A stretch of DNA of 64,000 nt from Russula earlei (GCA_025769875.1 JAGFNK010000215.1:18806-82805), one strand, 5' to 3'; shown: positions 47,844 through 59,989, counted from the first letter of the stretch. Numbers and translations: made by a program. The notes: generated from the sequence alone by a model not told the origin.

Positions 47844-49550
47844 ATGTCCGAGGATAATCTGCTCCGCTCAGAGGCAGAACTCAAGCTCGACTTGGTAGCT
47901 ATACATCGGTCTGCGGCTCACAAGATAATGCTGACCGTGTTGCACAGGCGAGGCAGCAAAGGGCCCAGAAATATAAGGATGTGGGCGATCCAATATCCCT
48001 GCCCGGCGTGCCCATAGACATAGCGGTACGCGGGAACTATGCCTGGGTCGCTGGGAGCACACATACCATTCGCAAAGTCGACCTTCAGGTGCGCTCAAAT
48101 TCCCATTCTCTCTCTCACAAAAAAAGGAACACAGTGTACCCTCTCACATCGTATCGCGGTGGATGGACGCGGTCCACGTTTAGACGGGGAGGACCGTCCA
48201 GCTCTACAAGGGGCATTCCGGGCCCGCGACATCTCTGGTGTTTTGCGACAGGGTACCCGGTTCTGGGGACGAGAATCTCCTGATCACCGGCTCGTGGGAC
48301 AAGGTGGGTCCTGTGTCTCCGTCCGTAAGAGCGCCTCTTTTTGACACTTCTCGGCAAAGACGATCAAGGTTTGGGATACGGACGTGAGCACCTATCTATT
48401 CTATTTGTGGGGCGGGCTGGCTCTGCAGTTCTTCTCACCGCCCCTTTTTCAAGTCCAGGGCCGTGATCTCCTCGACGCTGGCCCACACAGACTTCGTCAA
48501 GGCGCTCCTCATCGTGCCCCCTCTTCAGCTGCTCGTTTCCGGCAGCTCGGACAAGTCAGTGCGCTTCTGGTCAGTTACCGTGGCACCCATCCGCCTCGCA
48601 ATGCACCTGCTAAGCGCCGCGTTATCTGAAACGCGTCCCTCAGGGATCTGTCCTCGCCGCTCTCGCCAGATGGACTCCCTCCCGTCGGCTCAATATCCGC
48701 GCATATTCGTCCGGTCGAGTCTTTAGCCGCATATCTCGACACGACGACCGGCTCGGCCCATCTCGTCCTGTTCACGACCGACACGATGGGAGTGATCAAT
48801 GTCTGGGACGTGGTGAAGGACTCCGCGGATGGCGCGCCCATCTGGCGGGGCACCCCTCGCGACGAAGTGAAGGGCCACCGTACGCGAATCAACGAAATCG
48901 TGTATGGAGATGGCCATCTGTGGTCAGGCAAGGAGTCACGAAACCCCCACCACGGGTTGGCGGGTCCAGCTTACCTTTTCCTTCTTCGTTCCCTCCCTCA
49001 GCTTCGACCGACGAGACAATCCAGCTGCAATTATACCCGCCGCCTGCGGATTCGAAGCTGAAGCCGAGTCCACCCATCACACACACGATGGCGTTCAAAG
49101 CCGTCCTACCGATTTATCTCAACTCCAAGTTGGATTCAAATGCGTTTCCCTATCTTCTTGCTGGGTCTGGGGATTGCATCCGTGTCTACGATATCTCCTC
49201 GCTGGACGAAGCAGAATTCATAAAGCAGGTCGAGGGACATTGGCACGATGTCACACATCTACGAACATGGATTCAAGAGTCCGTAGATGGGACGAGGAGA
49301 GATGTGTGGGTCGTAAGTGGAAGTCTCGATGGCACACTTCGCAAGTGGAAACTATCAGGTGCGAATAGTGTAAGACCATTCTCTTAGCCACCCCTCACCG
49401 AGATTGTCAGAACTTGTCATCCCCCGACCGCTCACCCCTGAAGCAAAAGAGTGTGGCAAAAGGAAGGATACCAGTCAATCCGAGGACCCACTCAGCCTAA
49501 CGGAAGAAGAGGAAAAGGAGCTGGCTGAGTTGATGGGGGACGACGTATAA
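47844..49550 (+). CDS. WD40-repeat protein
   Basis: Beta-propeller scaffold of unknown partner. Start MSEDNLLRSEAELKLDL at 47844. Repeats: VPIDIAVRGNYAWVAGSTHT; VQLYKGHSGPATSLVFCD with NLLITGSWDK and TIKVWDTD; SSTLAHTDFVKALLIVP with LLVSGSSDKSVRFW; VINVWDVV; GHRTRINEIVYGDGHLWS with ASTDETIQLQL; then FPYLLAGSGDCIRVYDISSL and GHWHDVTHLRTWIQ with WVVSGSLDGTLRKWKL. The tail is acidic (SLTEEEEKELAELMGDDV), ending at TAA 49548-49550. At least seven introns cut the repeats. I cannot tie it to a named complex. It converges with the nitronate monooxygenase gene, with 75 bp between stops. Confidence 0.8.
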
Positions 49551-49625
49551 GTGCTATACAGTGGATAGCATGGTAGAGCAGAACAGTCTGAAGTCCAAGT
49601 TTAGAACGAAGTCATGCGTGCATAA

Positions 49626-51294
49626 CTACAGTTTAGCCTGGGGCCGTAATAGGCCATGCGCATGATCCAGGCTTTTGGCAGCGGTTGATACAAGTTCGTC
49701 CACTCTGGGTAGCGAAAATGAAAATGACTTCATCACTAGATAAAGACAAGAAAGAGGGGCTCACATCTCCCTTGCGGGTTTGATATCCTGAGGAACGCGA
49801 CGCGGGGGATGAGTGAAGCATCTTGGAAGCAGACAGGAAAAATAAGCTCCCACCTTGATAGAGGCCGCGACTTGCCCCATTAACCCTACGCGAAACGATG
49901 AGATGCGAATCACTACTCGTTCCCGCGGCCACTCACACATGTGGCCCTCCAACGACTTTTCAGGGTGCTTCTCCATCTCGACCCAATGTGGTATCTTACC
50001 CGCGGCAATCAACTGTGATATTTCCTGCCGACGATTCTCCTCCCTAAGAATGTGGAGCCGCAACGTTGAGCATAGCGAACGTGTGTACGTGTGAGAGGGG
50101 GGGGGGGTATCCTACCAGTCTCGGACGTACTCCGTCTTGCGCACATGCAGCGGCCGGCCGCTGTACACAAGCGTCTTGACCATGTCATCATAGCCTGCCG
50201 ACACTACGAACTGCTTGTGCAGGGGTGGCGCGCCGGACTCCTCGCTAGCCACGAAACGCGTGCCGACCCACACCCCCGACGCGCCGTAGGAAAGCGCGGC
50301 GGCGAGGCCGCGGCCGTCGGCGATGCCCCCGGCCGCGATCACAATGACGGGTTCTCCCGTCATCGGGCTTTTTGCATCCTTGCAAAGGTCTACAACGGCG
50401 GGAACGAGGATGGAGAAGGGCGTGTCGCCGGTGTGTCCGCCTCCTTCGCCGCCTTGTGCGCATATGATATCGACGCCTGCACATCGCCGATCTCAACCGG
50501 GAAAATCAGACTGAGGGAAAGCTGACCTTGATTCAATGCCTTCTTCACGTGCTGCAACGGTCGCCCGTTAAAAATAATGAGGCAGCCGACACAGATCGAA
50601 CGATACCTTTGGATGACCTATCATGCTACAATTGAAAGAGTGAAATGGGAGAATGGCCGCGTGCAATTGGGAGTGTTACACGCACTTCATCACGACGATG
50701 CCGGCGGCGTGTAGCTTTTCCACTATTTCTTTCGGAGGGACTCCGATTGCACAGACAAAAAGTGAGGCCTTCTTGTCGATGATGACGTCCGCGAGCTCGG
50801 ATAAGTGGCCATCGGTATAGTCGTACTTATGGACATAGAATGAGTGACACAACTCGTAGGGAAAGTCGACTCGACAACCGCCTCACATTGGTCTTCCGTG
50901 CCCCACCACCTATCTGCGGGATGGCGAGGTCGACGCCAAACGGTGCACTTTTGTCTTCTAACTGGCTCTTCAGATCATCGATGCTTTCCTGAAGCAATTT
51001 CGGGCTATGGTGAATCCCCCCGATGACCCCAATCCCACCTGTGCGACCATGCCGGTATGAGATCGAAAACTTGGGTTGCCTATTCAACTTGAAGCCGAAC
51101 CAACACACACCTGCATTAGTGACTGCAGCGGCTAGTCTCGGCCCTGCGGCCACATTCATGCCTGACGAGGACAAAATATGTCACCTATATTAGAGAGGCA
51201 CCGAGAAGACGAGCTGACCTGCGAGCATGACGGGGTGTTTTATGTTGAACAAACGGGTGAGAGGGGTCGAGAAGACCTGTTGAGAAGGGGCCAT
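49626..51294 (-). CDS. Nitronate monooxygenase (2-nitropropane dioxygenase type)
   Basis: FMN-dependent TIM-barrel enzyme oxidising nitronates such as propionate 3-nitronate. Start MAPSQQVFSTPLTRLFNIKH at 51294; the frame crosses an intron at PVMLAG|MNVAAGPRLAAAVTNAG. Then GGIGVIGGIHHSPKLLQESI, PFGVDLAIPQIGGGARK, VIIDKKASLFVCAIGVP, MIGHPKHVKKAL, and the flavin/catalytic block GGEGGGHTGDTPFSILVPA with the active-site His. GEPVIVIAAGGIADGRGL and ASGVWVGTRFVASEES bind the FMN phosphate. The C-terminal helices include VGLMGQVAASIKDIKPAREM and end LLRPQAKL at the stop 49626-49628. All motifs are present and no lesion was found. Confidence 0.9.
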
Positions 51295-51451
51295 CCCTTC
51301 TGTCCATTCAATGGACGAATGACCGTATCAAAAACGACGTGTGTTTGTAATCAGACTGAGAAGAGGATCTGTTTGTGGTTGATTCATTCAGTCGGTAAAC
51401 TGGCGAGCCCGCAACCCGGTCATCACAACACCTTTGAACAGTTAGTTCACC

Positions 51452-52252
51452 ATGTCGACCGACAAATGTCCAGTCGACCACAAGTCACTAGGCAGCAGCT
51501 GCCCGGTCGACCACACCGCTCGTTCCACCTGGCGCGACGTTCTTCCTCACTCCTCTGACACCCTGTCGTCCGGCACCACCGACTCGCGATCCACGGGCAC
51601 CACTGCCGTTCCCCTTCCTGAATCCCTCTCCACCTCCCGCGAGACCTCCTCCATCCCCCGCAGCGACAAGGAGAACTGGGTGTACCCTTCCGAGGCACAG
51701 TTCTACGCCGCGATGGCGCGTAAGAACCACGACCCGAGGGCGCCGGACATGAAGGTCGTTGTGCCGATCCACAACGCTGTGAACGAGCGCGCATGGTCGC
51801 GCATCAAGGAATGGGAGGCCGGGCGGGGCGGGGAGCGCTGCGGAGGCGTCCGTCTGGTCAGCTTCAAAGGCCGACCAAGGGAACCGAGTCCGAAGGCGAG
51901 AATCCTGACACTCCTCGGGTGAGTCGCGCACCCTTCCCCTCAGACACGCGGCTCGCCGCCGGCTGAACGTGCCCTGCGTCGCAGGTACAACCCCCCTTTC
52001 GACAGGCATGATTGGATCGTGGACCGGTGTGGAACTCGCATGCGTTATGTGATAGACTTTTATGCGGGACGCCCATTGCCGGGCACTTCCAACGTGTCCT
52101 TTTTCCTTGACGTGCGACCGGCCCTTGATAGCTGGGAAGCGGTGAGCATGCGCACCCGTATGTTTGTGACCAGATGGAGGCGTGTGTTCCGGGAGACTTT
52201 CTCTGGCCCTTCCTCACTACCACCGACATCTGCCGATCCTACTCCACCGTAA
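51452..52252 (+). CDS. CYC3: Holocytochrome c synthase (heme lyase)
   Basis: Mitochondrial intermembrane-space enzyme that attaches heme to apocytochrome c. Start [14 protein letters not shown] at 51452. Two CPVDH heme-regulatory motifs lie at residues 6-10 and 17-21. After a Ser/Thr-rich stretch the conserved core begins [20 protein letters not shown], then [20 protein letters not shown] (the heme-ligand His region), [20 protein letters not shown], and after one intron [20 protein letters not shown] (second His) and [20 protein letters not shown] with [19 protein letters not shown]. It ends in a short Pro/Ser tail at 52252. The start is 157 bp from that of the nitronate monooxygenase gene on the other strand. 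Confidence 0.92.
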
Positions 52253-52687
52253 CATTCACTGGTTGTCCTCCCTACTACTTTATAGACGATGTTTCTCTGC
52301 TCTGCCTTGGAGTTGAGCGAATCCCGATTTGTATATGGGCAACCTTCAACAAAACCGATGGATCATGAAATGAGTCCGATCACTCAAGAACGTGGTTATG
52401 ATCCATCCACAACCCACTCCGACGATTTGTAGCAACGTTAAGAAAAAGAAAAACTGCGCGGACGTGAGCTGGAGAGTGAGATACTTGTACATTCAGCGTG
52501 AGTCCTCATCAATTATCCCTACGAATCATGCAGCCATGCAATATATCATCACCATTCCGAGTACCAATCACAAGGAGGGCCATATTGCATATAACATTTG
52601 AGGTGTCTTTCGAGGAGATGATATGACATCAAGCGGCCAACAGGGGTAAACCGGAATGTCGCCCGATCAATAATCAAGAAAGACCCG
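52253..52687. other. Intergenic, nothing recognised
   Basis: Convergent 3' flanks of the heme lyase gene and the F-box pseudogene. No coding exon was seen. Confidence 0.6.
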
Positions 52688-54284
52688 CTATGGTCCCCAA
52701 CCTTGAACAGCAATAGGGCGATCGGAGAGCTGGCGCGCGACAACGAATGGTTGTACCACTTCTCCCAGCGATCTGGGTAGGCTGCAGTCCCTCAAAGAAA
52801 AGGTCGCGCAATACAGGAAGGACTTCTGTGGCCTTCCCACCAGTGAGACTTTGTAAGGCAGTCGCGACAGGTGGCCCTGCGTCCTTGGATACATACAGAC
52901 TCTGCAAACCTTTGAATGACCGGAAAATTTCCAACCACTGAGCAGAGTCCGCTTCGCGTGGCAAGGTCACATAACTTGACCGGATGTCGAGTCGTTCCAC
53001 ACAAGAGAGGAGTGGCGAAAACTTGCCACACAACTTGGCCAACCGTGAGACAGGACGGTCTGGGCTGCATACTTGGACTTCCAGTTCATGACTCGGTTGT
53101 CCAAGGAGAACCTTGTCGTGTGAATAATGAATCACAACCTGAGCACGATCAAATGACTTGAGCCTTTCTGTGCGAGTGATGAAGTGGTGGAGCTCTGGGA
53201 TGCGATGCATGCGATCCAAGAAGACCAGATGGAGACTGCTTAGTAAAGGGGTATCGATTCGGGTGACGAGGTCTTCCAAATATATGCTGTGACCTTCGAA
53301 GGAAAGCGAGGTGAGAACGGGGAGGACCGTGCGTGTCACTGTGAGCGGCAATGGATTTCATTGAATGGGGCGAGATTCAATAGAATGGAATCCGAAGGAA
53401 AAGTGTTTGAGCTTGGGCAATGCTTCAAGCCAGGTGACGACCATGTCGGGAGCAATGTAGCCAGAATGTGGAATACGCAATAGCTGAAGATCGACAATGT
53501 CGCTGGCGGACGAAACGAAATTGGGTAACGCCCGAAATGAGAACCCCGACGACGAAAATGACCGTAGTTGGGGGGCAGACACACCCAACGTTTCAGGGAG
53601 GGTCCTCCGCTCGCGATATTGATGGACAATAAGACGTTTCAGGGCTGGAAGTGGCTTGTGCATCGCGGCGATGATGATTTCCCAATCAGAGTCTAATAAG
53701 TTGGAGATGTCGATCTCGGCTATGCGATCTTGGTGTTCTAGTGCAGCAAGGAGACCTTCCTCACAATTCCCAAAGGACACCTCAATCCCAATCCCATGCT
53801 GATGATGTAGTGTGATAGGGAAGGGTGGCCAAATGTCAAGCGTCTCCCTCATGAGTGTGAGTGGTTCGCGATCGCAGGTAACACGAAGGTCCAGACGGCG
53901 GGATGATTCGAAGATGATATTTCGCCATCGTCGACAGACATGCACCGGGAACGTCCACCACCACAGAGTCCCCCATCGCCATGGGCCATCCATTTCCAAG
54001 TCACCATCCAAGTCACCTGTGGACAGTTCTCTGCAGAAATCAAATATTTCTAGGAGGACTTCGTCAGGGAGCATGTCAATTGTGACCTGACCTGTTCTGG
54101 ATCGGTTAGCGGCGTTTGCTACTGGTAGAGCATTGTGGACAATGCCCACATTCTTCGCCAGACAGATGTTGAAGTTGTACAGAAGGCTCCCCCATGACCT
54201 CTGCTTCGGAGGGTGCCATGACACAGGATTGAAGGTTATCGGTGCGGAAGGAAGGGAGGACCGGGAGAAGGTGTAAGGAAACAA
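52688..54284 (-). pseudogene. F-box/LRR-type protein, interrupted
   Basis: Member of the large agaricomycete F-box family (SCF ubiquitin ligase adaptors). The F-box reads IDMLPDEVLLEIFDFCRE with HVCRRWRNIIFESSRRLDLR. Leucine-rich repeat-like segments follow: DIWPPFPITLHHQ, ALEHQDRIAEIDISNL, PQLRSFSSSGFSFRALPNFV, VVTWLEALPKLKHFSF and TSLSFEGHSIYLEDLVTRID. An in-frame TGA at 53358-53360 splits the frame between SRPIQ and PLTVTRTVLPVL, although homologous-looking sequence continues in the same frame. Near 52770-52790 the frame shifts: the usual ending VVARQLSDRPIAVQGWGP is read one frame away, stopping at 52688. The 5' end is uncertain because no ATG was found at the left edge of the frame. Confidence 0.75.
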
Positions 54285-54356
54285 AACAGTAAGGAGACTT
54301 GATGGGTCTCTTTAGTCGTACAAGTAGGGGTGCGCGCCGTACATATACGGTAGACC

Positions 54357-54377
54357 TACGGCTACGGCATAGCCGTA
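54357..54377. repeat. Short perfect hairpin
   Basis: TACGGCTA, 5-nt spacer, TAGCCGTA. It sits between the F-box pseudogene and the gag relic, in sequence with several further CGTA/TACG repeats. Confidence 0.7.
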
Positions 54378-54630
54378 ACCGTAGCTGTAGTTATTGACAC
54401 CGGAAGCCCTGTCCCGCGGACACGTGCAGGAGGAGGTCGCAACAGCCGCGCGGTACGACCCTTCGACGTCTGAACTGCGCCGCAGCACGGTAGAGAGGGG
54501 GGCACGAGGCTGGGTCTGACACATGTATATGCCAAAGCCTACGGTAGCCTCCCCCGCGACTTCTCCGGCGACCGAGCTCTCGCTGAAGATTTCCTACAAG
54601 AACTGAAGACTTACCTGAGACTCAACGCCC

Positions 54631-54930
54631 GTGTCCCCCAGCTTCGCATCGCCCATTTGGAAAACGTTGTTTGCCCTCACTCTCATCAACGGCCCCGCCG
54701 TGTCAGGATGGACGCGCGACATGGGCGACTGGATCGACGCCCTCGACCCAATCGCGGACGACCACCCAGACGTATGGGAGCAATTCCAAAACGAATTCCA
54801 AACACAGTTCATGGACTCTCAACGTGCACAAAGGGCTCAGATAAAGATCAAAAGCTTGAAGATGCAGTGGCCATACATCGACCAATACATTTCGAACAAC
54901 TCGCGCGCAAGTAAGGCTCCAACCATATAG
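54631..54930 (+). pseudogene. Ty3-like retrotransposon gag fragment
   Basis: The frame contains WTRDMGDWIDALDPIADDHP, WEQFQNEFQTQFMDSQRAQR and IKSLKMQWPYIDQYI, the pattern of the retrotransposon gag domain in agaricomycete Ty3 elements. The continuing segment (HFEQLARK) is read one frame off after about 54890, so the fragment is frameshifted. No zinc knuckle, protease, polymerase or long terminal repeat was found next to it. It is a short relic. Confidence 0.7.
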
Positions 54931-55955
54931 TATATGTATACGGCCAGTGGCGTAAATATACATACACGACGGACAGGAATGGATAAGTCCAGTCCACTAA
55001 AACTCAACTCAGTGGTCAATAAAGGTGAAATATATTGACCACTGAATTGACTCAGCTCAGATTACAAATTATTTTAAAACAATTGATTGATTTGTTGCCC
55101 TCTCCTCATGCATCGCATTATTGTAAATATGTCAACCCAAACAATTAGAACTTAGTCAAATGCTTAAGAGAGGGCAGCTCAGTGCCCAAGTTATGTAACC
55201 TAAGATGCAACATGAGTCGCCCCAAATCACCAGGGGGATCATATACACTTAATTTGCCCGATCAATTTAGCCTTAGCAGACTCGGATAAACTTAACACAA
55301 TGGCGTATGTTAATACATGGATTTATATTGAATAAATCGAGACATAAAGTGCATCCACAAATATGACACCAAATTTTAAATAGGAACGGTCTACTCATTA
55401 CATGGCAATAATCGGCCAATGGGGATCAATCGCACCCGATGGGGATCAATCGCCTTGATGACAGAGACTGACCACACAGATTAAACTCAACATGAAGATC
55501 TGGGCTTTACATTTTGTTACAATTTTACTCGAGCCAAATAATATAGTTAGCATTCTTATAATTGAATCTTGTTTGTATTTTCCCACTAAGAACCAAGTCT
55601 GTGTTGAAGGCAGCGGGCGGCAGCTTGCTGAGTTCGCGAAAACACACACAAAAGAAGGGACAAAATGGGTCTCTTGTTCCGAGGCATAACTAGAGTTTCT
55701 ACATATGAGATGCGATCTATGAGAGAGGGGGATATTGGGGGATTGGGGAGACAGAAAGACGCGAGTTGGGAGTGTGATACATGGATGTGGAACAAGACGA
55801 GCCAGAGCGATGAGCTGCGATGAAAGAGGGTCGAGAGCTGGCTGGGCAGCGGAGGTGGAACCGGTACGCGATGAAAGAGAGTCGAGAGCAATGATGCAGG
55901 GCTGGAATGGGATGCCGCCTTACAGCGGGACACTGTGTGACGACGTACTAAAGAA
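54931..55955. other. AT-rich non-coding stretch
   Basis: About 1 kb, clearly more AT-rich than the rest up to about 55.6 kb, with no recognised gene. Two direct copies of GATGGGGATCAATCG-type sequence lie at about 55416-55453. This is compatible with degenerate transposon sequence. Confidence 0.5.
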
Positions 55956-58315
55956 TTACCCTGGACATGGACAGCCTTGCGAGACAGCCGACGAGCTATA
56001 CCTGGAAAGTGAAGATCCTTTTGGTGGATATCGTCCTCTATGCTTTTTGTTGAACGATAGACCCATTTCTACAGGACTATCATCATCTTTAGCCTTGCGC
56101 TTGTGGCAGCCCCTGCTGAACGTTGGATCATGACCAACAATGTTCTTTGATAGGCTGCCGTCATTGTCGGACCAATTTTTGGATTCCAGGTTCCGTGTTA
56201 TGAGATTCAAGACCCATTCAGAAGAACAAAGCTTCCCGTGAGCGTCCTTGACCTCCATCTGGACATTCCTCTCCGCTTGAGGTTCGGGCATAATTGATTT
56301 TGGGCTAATATCATCATAGAAGGTTTTAAGAAGGGTGCGCAACTCTTCAATGATCTGGTGGCATGGTTCCAGGACAAAACCAAATGAATCCAGGTGAAGT
56401 ATTAGTTTATGTAGGAAAGATAGCTTTCCATCACCACCCTGGATAACACCATCTTCATCCACATCTCTGTATCCATCAAATACGTGTTGCATATCTTGTG
56501 ATTGGCCCTCGATTGCAGAATGTTGGCATTTCATGACAATATAAATAAGAACCCAGTAAAAGGATTCAATATTATCTGAAATTTGATGAGATTGAGCGTG
56601 AGGGTGTAATAAAGTCCTGTTGATATGAACTGCCATGTACCCTGAACACGAAGTCAATTTGCCACGCATAGGGGATAAACAGATCATACCGTGCGGGAGT
56701 GTTGTCTCTGCCAGGTCACATCCATCCTCTTGGACATGTCCCAGTCGATCAATAAACCTGATTGATCTGGGGCGATCAGAATGTTTCCTGCGCTCACATC
56801 CTGATGTAAAATTTTTGCTTTGTTGTATGCGTCCGTATGAGCTGTTCCAAATTGTCAAACAACAAACTTAAACGTAACGCCAATCCTCACCGATCATAGC
56901 ATCCTGAATGACCTGGCATAGCTCCCAAGTCGATCCGAACATACTCAGCGGCTGTCCGAGCGTGTTCAAGACAAGTCAGTAGTGGACATATCGTTTGACG
57001 CGCAGTGTACCGGGACACCAAATACGTTTGCGTTCGCCATCTTTCACATAGTCTTGCGTCCTTGTGCATTGTACGTCAAGTGAATGCTCCGGTGTCAACA
57101 GCACGTCGCCAGCTGGACCCAACTCCAGAATGAAACGCACTTTTGCTTCTAGTAAATTGCAATAAATATCCCCTTCTTTCTCGATACCTGGGAAATTGGT
57201 ACGCCAGTAATCTTTGAGGTAAACCAGTTTATTCCGTTCGACATCATGGCCCACAAATCCAAATGTCAACCAACCAAAAAGGGTTTTTGTCTCCCATATT
57301 GGTTTCCATATGATATAGGGCTTCGGCTGTCCGTCTGTGGCATGATCATCATTGACGAGAATCTGGCGAAGGTCTTCAACTTCAATTTTCTCGATGTCCA
57401 TGTATACCGCCAGCGTGGACTGTGCATCACCAACCCCCTTATTGTTCTTTGAGACCGAGGTGACAGTGGTGTCGTATCCATGCTGGGCAAAAGTGAGAGA
57501 GTTGAGCCTCCAGATGAATTCGGAAAGGGTGTTGGGATCTTTGGCCCAATCGAATATCTCGGTATAGATAGCACCACTGCGATCCCATCACAGTAGTTGC
57601 CCTGTTGCCTTTCCAAAGAGGATGATCAAGTAAGAGAAGACCCGAAACTGTGAACAATGGATAGAAGTGGCATAATGTGTGAGTTGACCACACACACAAT
57701 ACGCGCACTCAGTCCACCTAACGTGACACTCGACCCCAACCTCTTGCCTCATATGTGTAAGGTTGTGAAAAATGTCCTCTTTTCCCTTTTTGTTTTCGAT
57801 CCACACATCAACCACTCTCCAGTCCAGTGAGGTCAGCCGCTCGTTTTCCTGATGACCTTCCCTTTTCCGATAGATAACAATGTCTGGTCTCCCTAGGATT
57901 GCCTTATCTTGCTTAACAGTGGTGTTGACAAATGTGAGATTATCAGTGAGGCCAGACGTTTTGATTGCCTGTATCTGTCATGTACGTGAGCGTGGATCCC
58001 CCCTTGAATGTGGGGACTGACAAAGTGATCCTCATTGTGTGAGATGGAGCGCTTGTCGAAGCTGATGATGCACTCTGTCTTTCGAGCTTGGCTTGCTTCT
58101 GGCACAAATTCCGAGAGGAATTCGGCTATTGGCATAGGCCCGACGAATTTGTCACATACGTCCCAGGTCATGTCCTTATATCTCTCTGAAGCTAGCTTTT
58201 GAGGTGTGGATGTGTGTGTGTGACTTCCTGATAGGTCGTATTTTAGAGGTGAAGTAGTTATAGTTAGACTACTTTGCTCGGTTTGAGGCAGCATGCTGGG
58301 ACAGATGACGGCCAT
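55956..58315 (-). pseudogene. FunK1-type fungal protein kinase with two nonsense codons
   Basis: Member of the FunK1 kinase family expanded in mushrooms. Start MAVICPSMLPQTEQSS at 58315; FVGPMPIAEFLSEFVPEA is the usual N-terminal block, then RPDIVIYRKREGHQENERLT, VVDVWIENKKGKED and CGQLTHYATSIHCSQFRVFS. The kinase core has ILHQDVSAGNILI (catalytic loop, HQD for HRD), GLLIDWDMSK (DWD for DFG) and ISDNIESFYWVLIYIV. The tail is basic (HKRKAKDDD), stopping at 55956. Two in-frame TGA codons interrupt it: 57588-57590 between GQLL and WDRSGAIYTE, and 56976-56978 between RYVHY and LVLNTLGQPL. In both places the family usually has Arg, fitting CGA to TGA changes. The splice at MIA|HTDAYNK is clean, so only these stops break it. 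Confidence 0.82.
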
Positions 58316-58636
58316 GTTGTGAGATGAGACAAAGAAAAGGTGAGAATCACCTACTGCAATCAGTACGTGGTCCTGCAGTCAATGATTCTCTCTTAACTCT
58401 AATCTTAAAACAGGTTGTGTGCGGCAGCAATTACATGTATGATATGAACGATCACTTCGACGTACATACTTGAGCGAAACCAGGGTGGCTGATGGGGATC
58501 AATCTCCCCGATGATGGAGATACGCACATATGTGCTTTCATGCAAATTCTCACACACAGAATAAAACCGAGGAAAGTATTGACATTGACATGAATGACCT
58601 GCCAAGTTGTCATCACATATGCGCGCACACATTCAT

Positions 58637-59989
58637 CTAAGAGAGACCATGCAATTCGGTAATGACAGTATGAAGCGTGGGCTTTGCTGCCCTACGTAGT
58701 GCATCAAGGACATCCGTCCCCAACTTACCGCCCGCATCTTCCCAATAAACCCTTTCTACCATCGGAAAGGATCGTACATAGGCACACATGATGTCCTGTT
58801 ATATGGGTAAGACATGGAAGACGAAAATGTGGTAAGGTCATACCATATCTCTATGTGATAAGCAAGCCTGGTTCAGGAACCAACTCAGAGTGTGGATCTG
58901 TCTTAGCTCACGAGTTGGGTAACCATCACTATCATAGTGGCTCAGGTTTGTATGTGGTGAGGCAGATGGCAAAGTTGGCAAAATTTGAAGCCCAAGATGG
59001 TTGAGGTTCTGGAAATGGCTCACGATTTGCAAGAGACAAAGAAAGGTAGGATCATGCGGTTGGAATTGGCTCATTTCCACTTCTAGGTTGTAAAGGCTTG
59101 TCAAGTTACCCAGTCGCTCTCCAATGTCACAGCAAATCCCCAATGGAGCACAAAGGGTCAGAAGATTGGGTAGGAAAGGCTGACAGCTAGGTCAAATGCG
59201 GTCCAATGGCACGTTGCATTGGATATGGATGCTCTTAAGGCCCTTGTGCTTGGTTAGAAAATGAATGAGCGCTGGCCCTGGGATATCCCCTTCGAGAATG
59301 AGTTTCTCGAGAGATGTCATGTTGAGCTCGCCAAGTAAAGTGGTCCAGTGGGAGGGTTTCAAAGATACTATGCAAAGGAACAGGGACTCGATAGGTGAGT
59401 GCTTGAGAATCCCCATCATGGTTTCCGCGATTCTGGGAGCAAAGGCGTAATCAGATGAAATATCAAGTAAATTAATTGTGTGAGAGCTGCATGCTCCGCT
59501 TCGTAAGGCGATGGAGGAAGGAAGACAATCCACAGAACCGAATCCTGCAAAGTGCAGTCGTGTGAGTGGTAGGGTGTTAAACAGTTGGTGCATTTTGATG
59601 AACCCAGAGGCCAGCAGAAGCGGATCGGACCCATGGAGAAGAAGGTGGAAATCCCGAAGATTGCGCGTATTTGAAGGCTCGATAAGGAAACGGGTAAGGA
59701 ATCTCATCGCAGTTCGGGCCTCCAGTGGGGAGCAAGGGATGGAACAGAACATCTTTTCGGGGGGTTTGAAGGTGTGAATAGCAGACCACAGTCCAAGAGA
59801 CGCATATCCGCTTGGTTCATGTAGTGTCACTTCTGAGCCCCCTTCACTTGTGTCGTTCGCCTCAAGCCCACAGCGGTGCAAGTACTCTGGTAAGAGTGAT
59901 TGACCTATGGATCGTGAAGCAAGTACCAATGTTCGAAGATCGTCATTGTCCAGATGGGTGGAAATCATAAGAAGTAGTTTGACAGGCAT
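58637..59989 (-). pseudogene. F-box-like/LRR protein with in-frame stop
   Basis: Start MPVKLLLMISTHLDNDDLRT at 59989, a degenerate F-box (LLLMIS, DLRTLVLASRSIGQSL). Repeats of LRR type follow: RNLRDFHLLLHGSDPLLLA, LPLTRLHFAGFGSVDCLP, SPIESLFLCIVSLKPSHW, MTSLEKLILEGDIPG and HKGLKSIHIQCNVPLDRI. A TGA at 59192-59194 then interrupts, and the same frame continues with PNLLTLCAPLGICC, RLGNLTSLYNLEVEM and HFQNLNHLGLQILPTLP. After an intron near 58840 it ends with DIMCAYVRSFPMVERVYWED and TELHGLS at the stop 58637-58639. Continued LRR-like sequence beyond the TGA points to one nonsense mutation. A truncated but used protein cannot be excluded. Confidence 0.65.

Noticed and set aside
46891..51294. Biosynthetic or co-metabolic cluster around nitronate monooxygenase
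   Set aside because: Neighbours are a splicing factor, a WD40 protein and heme lyase; no tailoring enzymes, regulator or dedicated transporter lie beside it.
56976..59194. TGA read as a sense codon
   Set aside because: Several intact genes in the window end in TGA (acyl-CoA synthetase, SYF1, glyoxalase II, HAD hydrolase), so recoding is not general; nonsense mutation is simpler.
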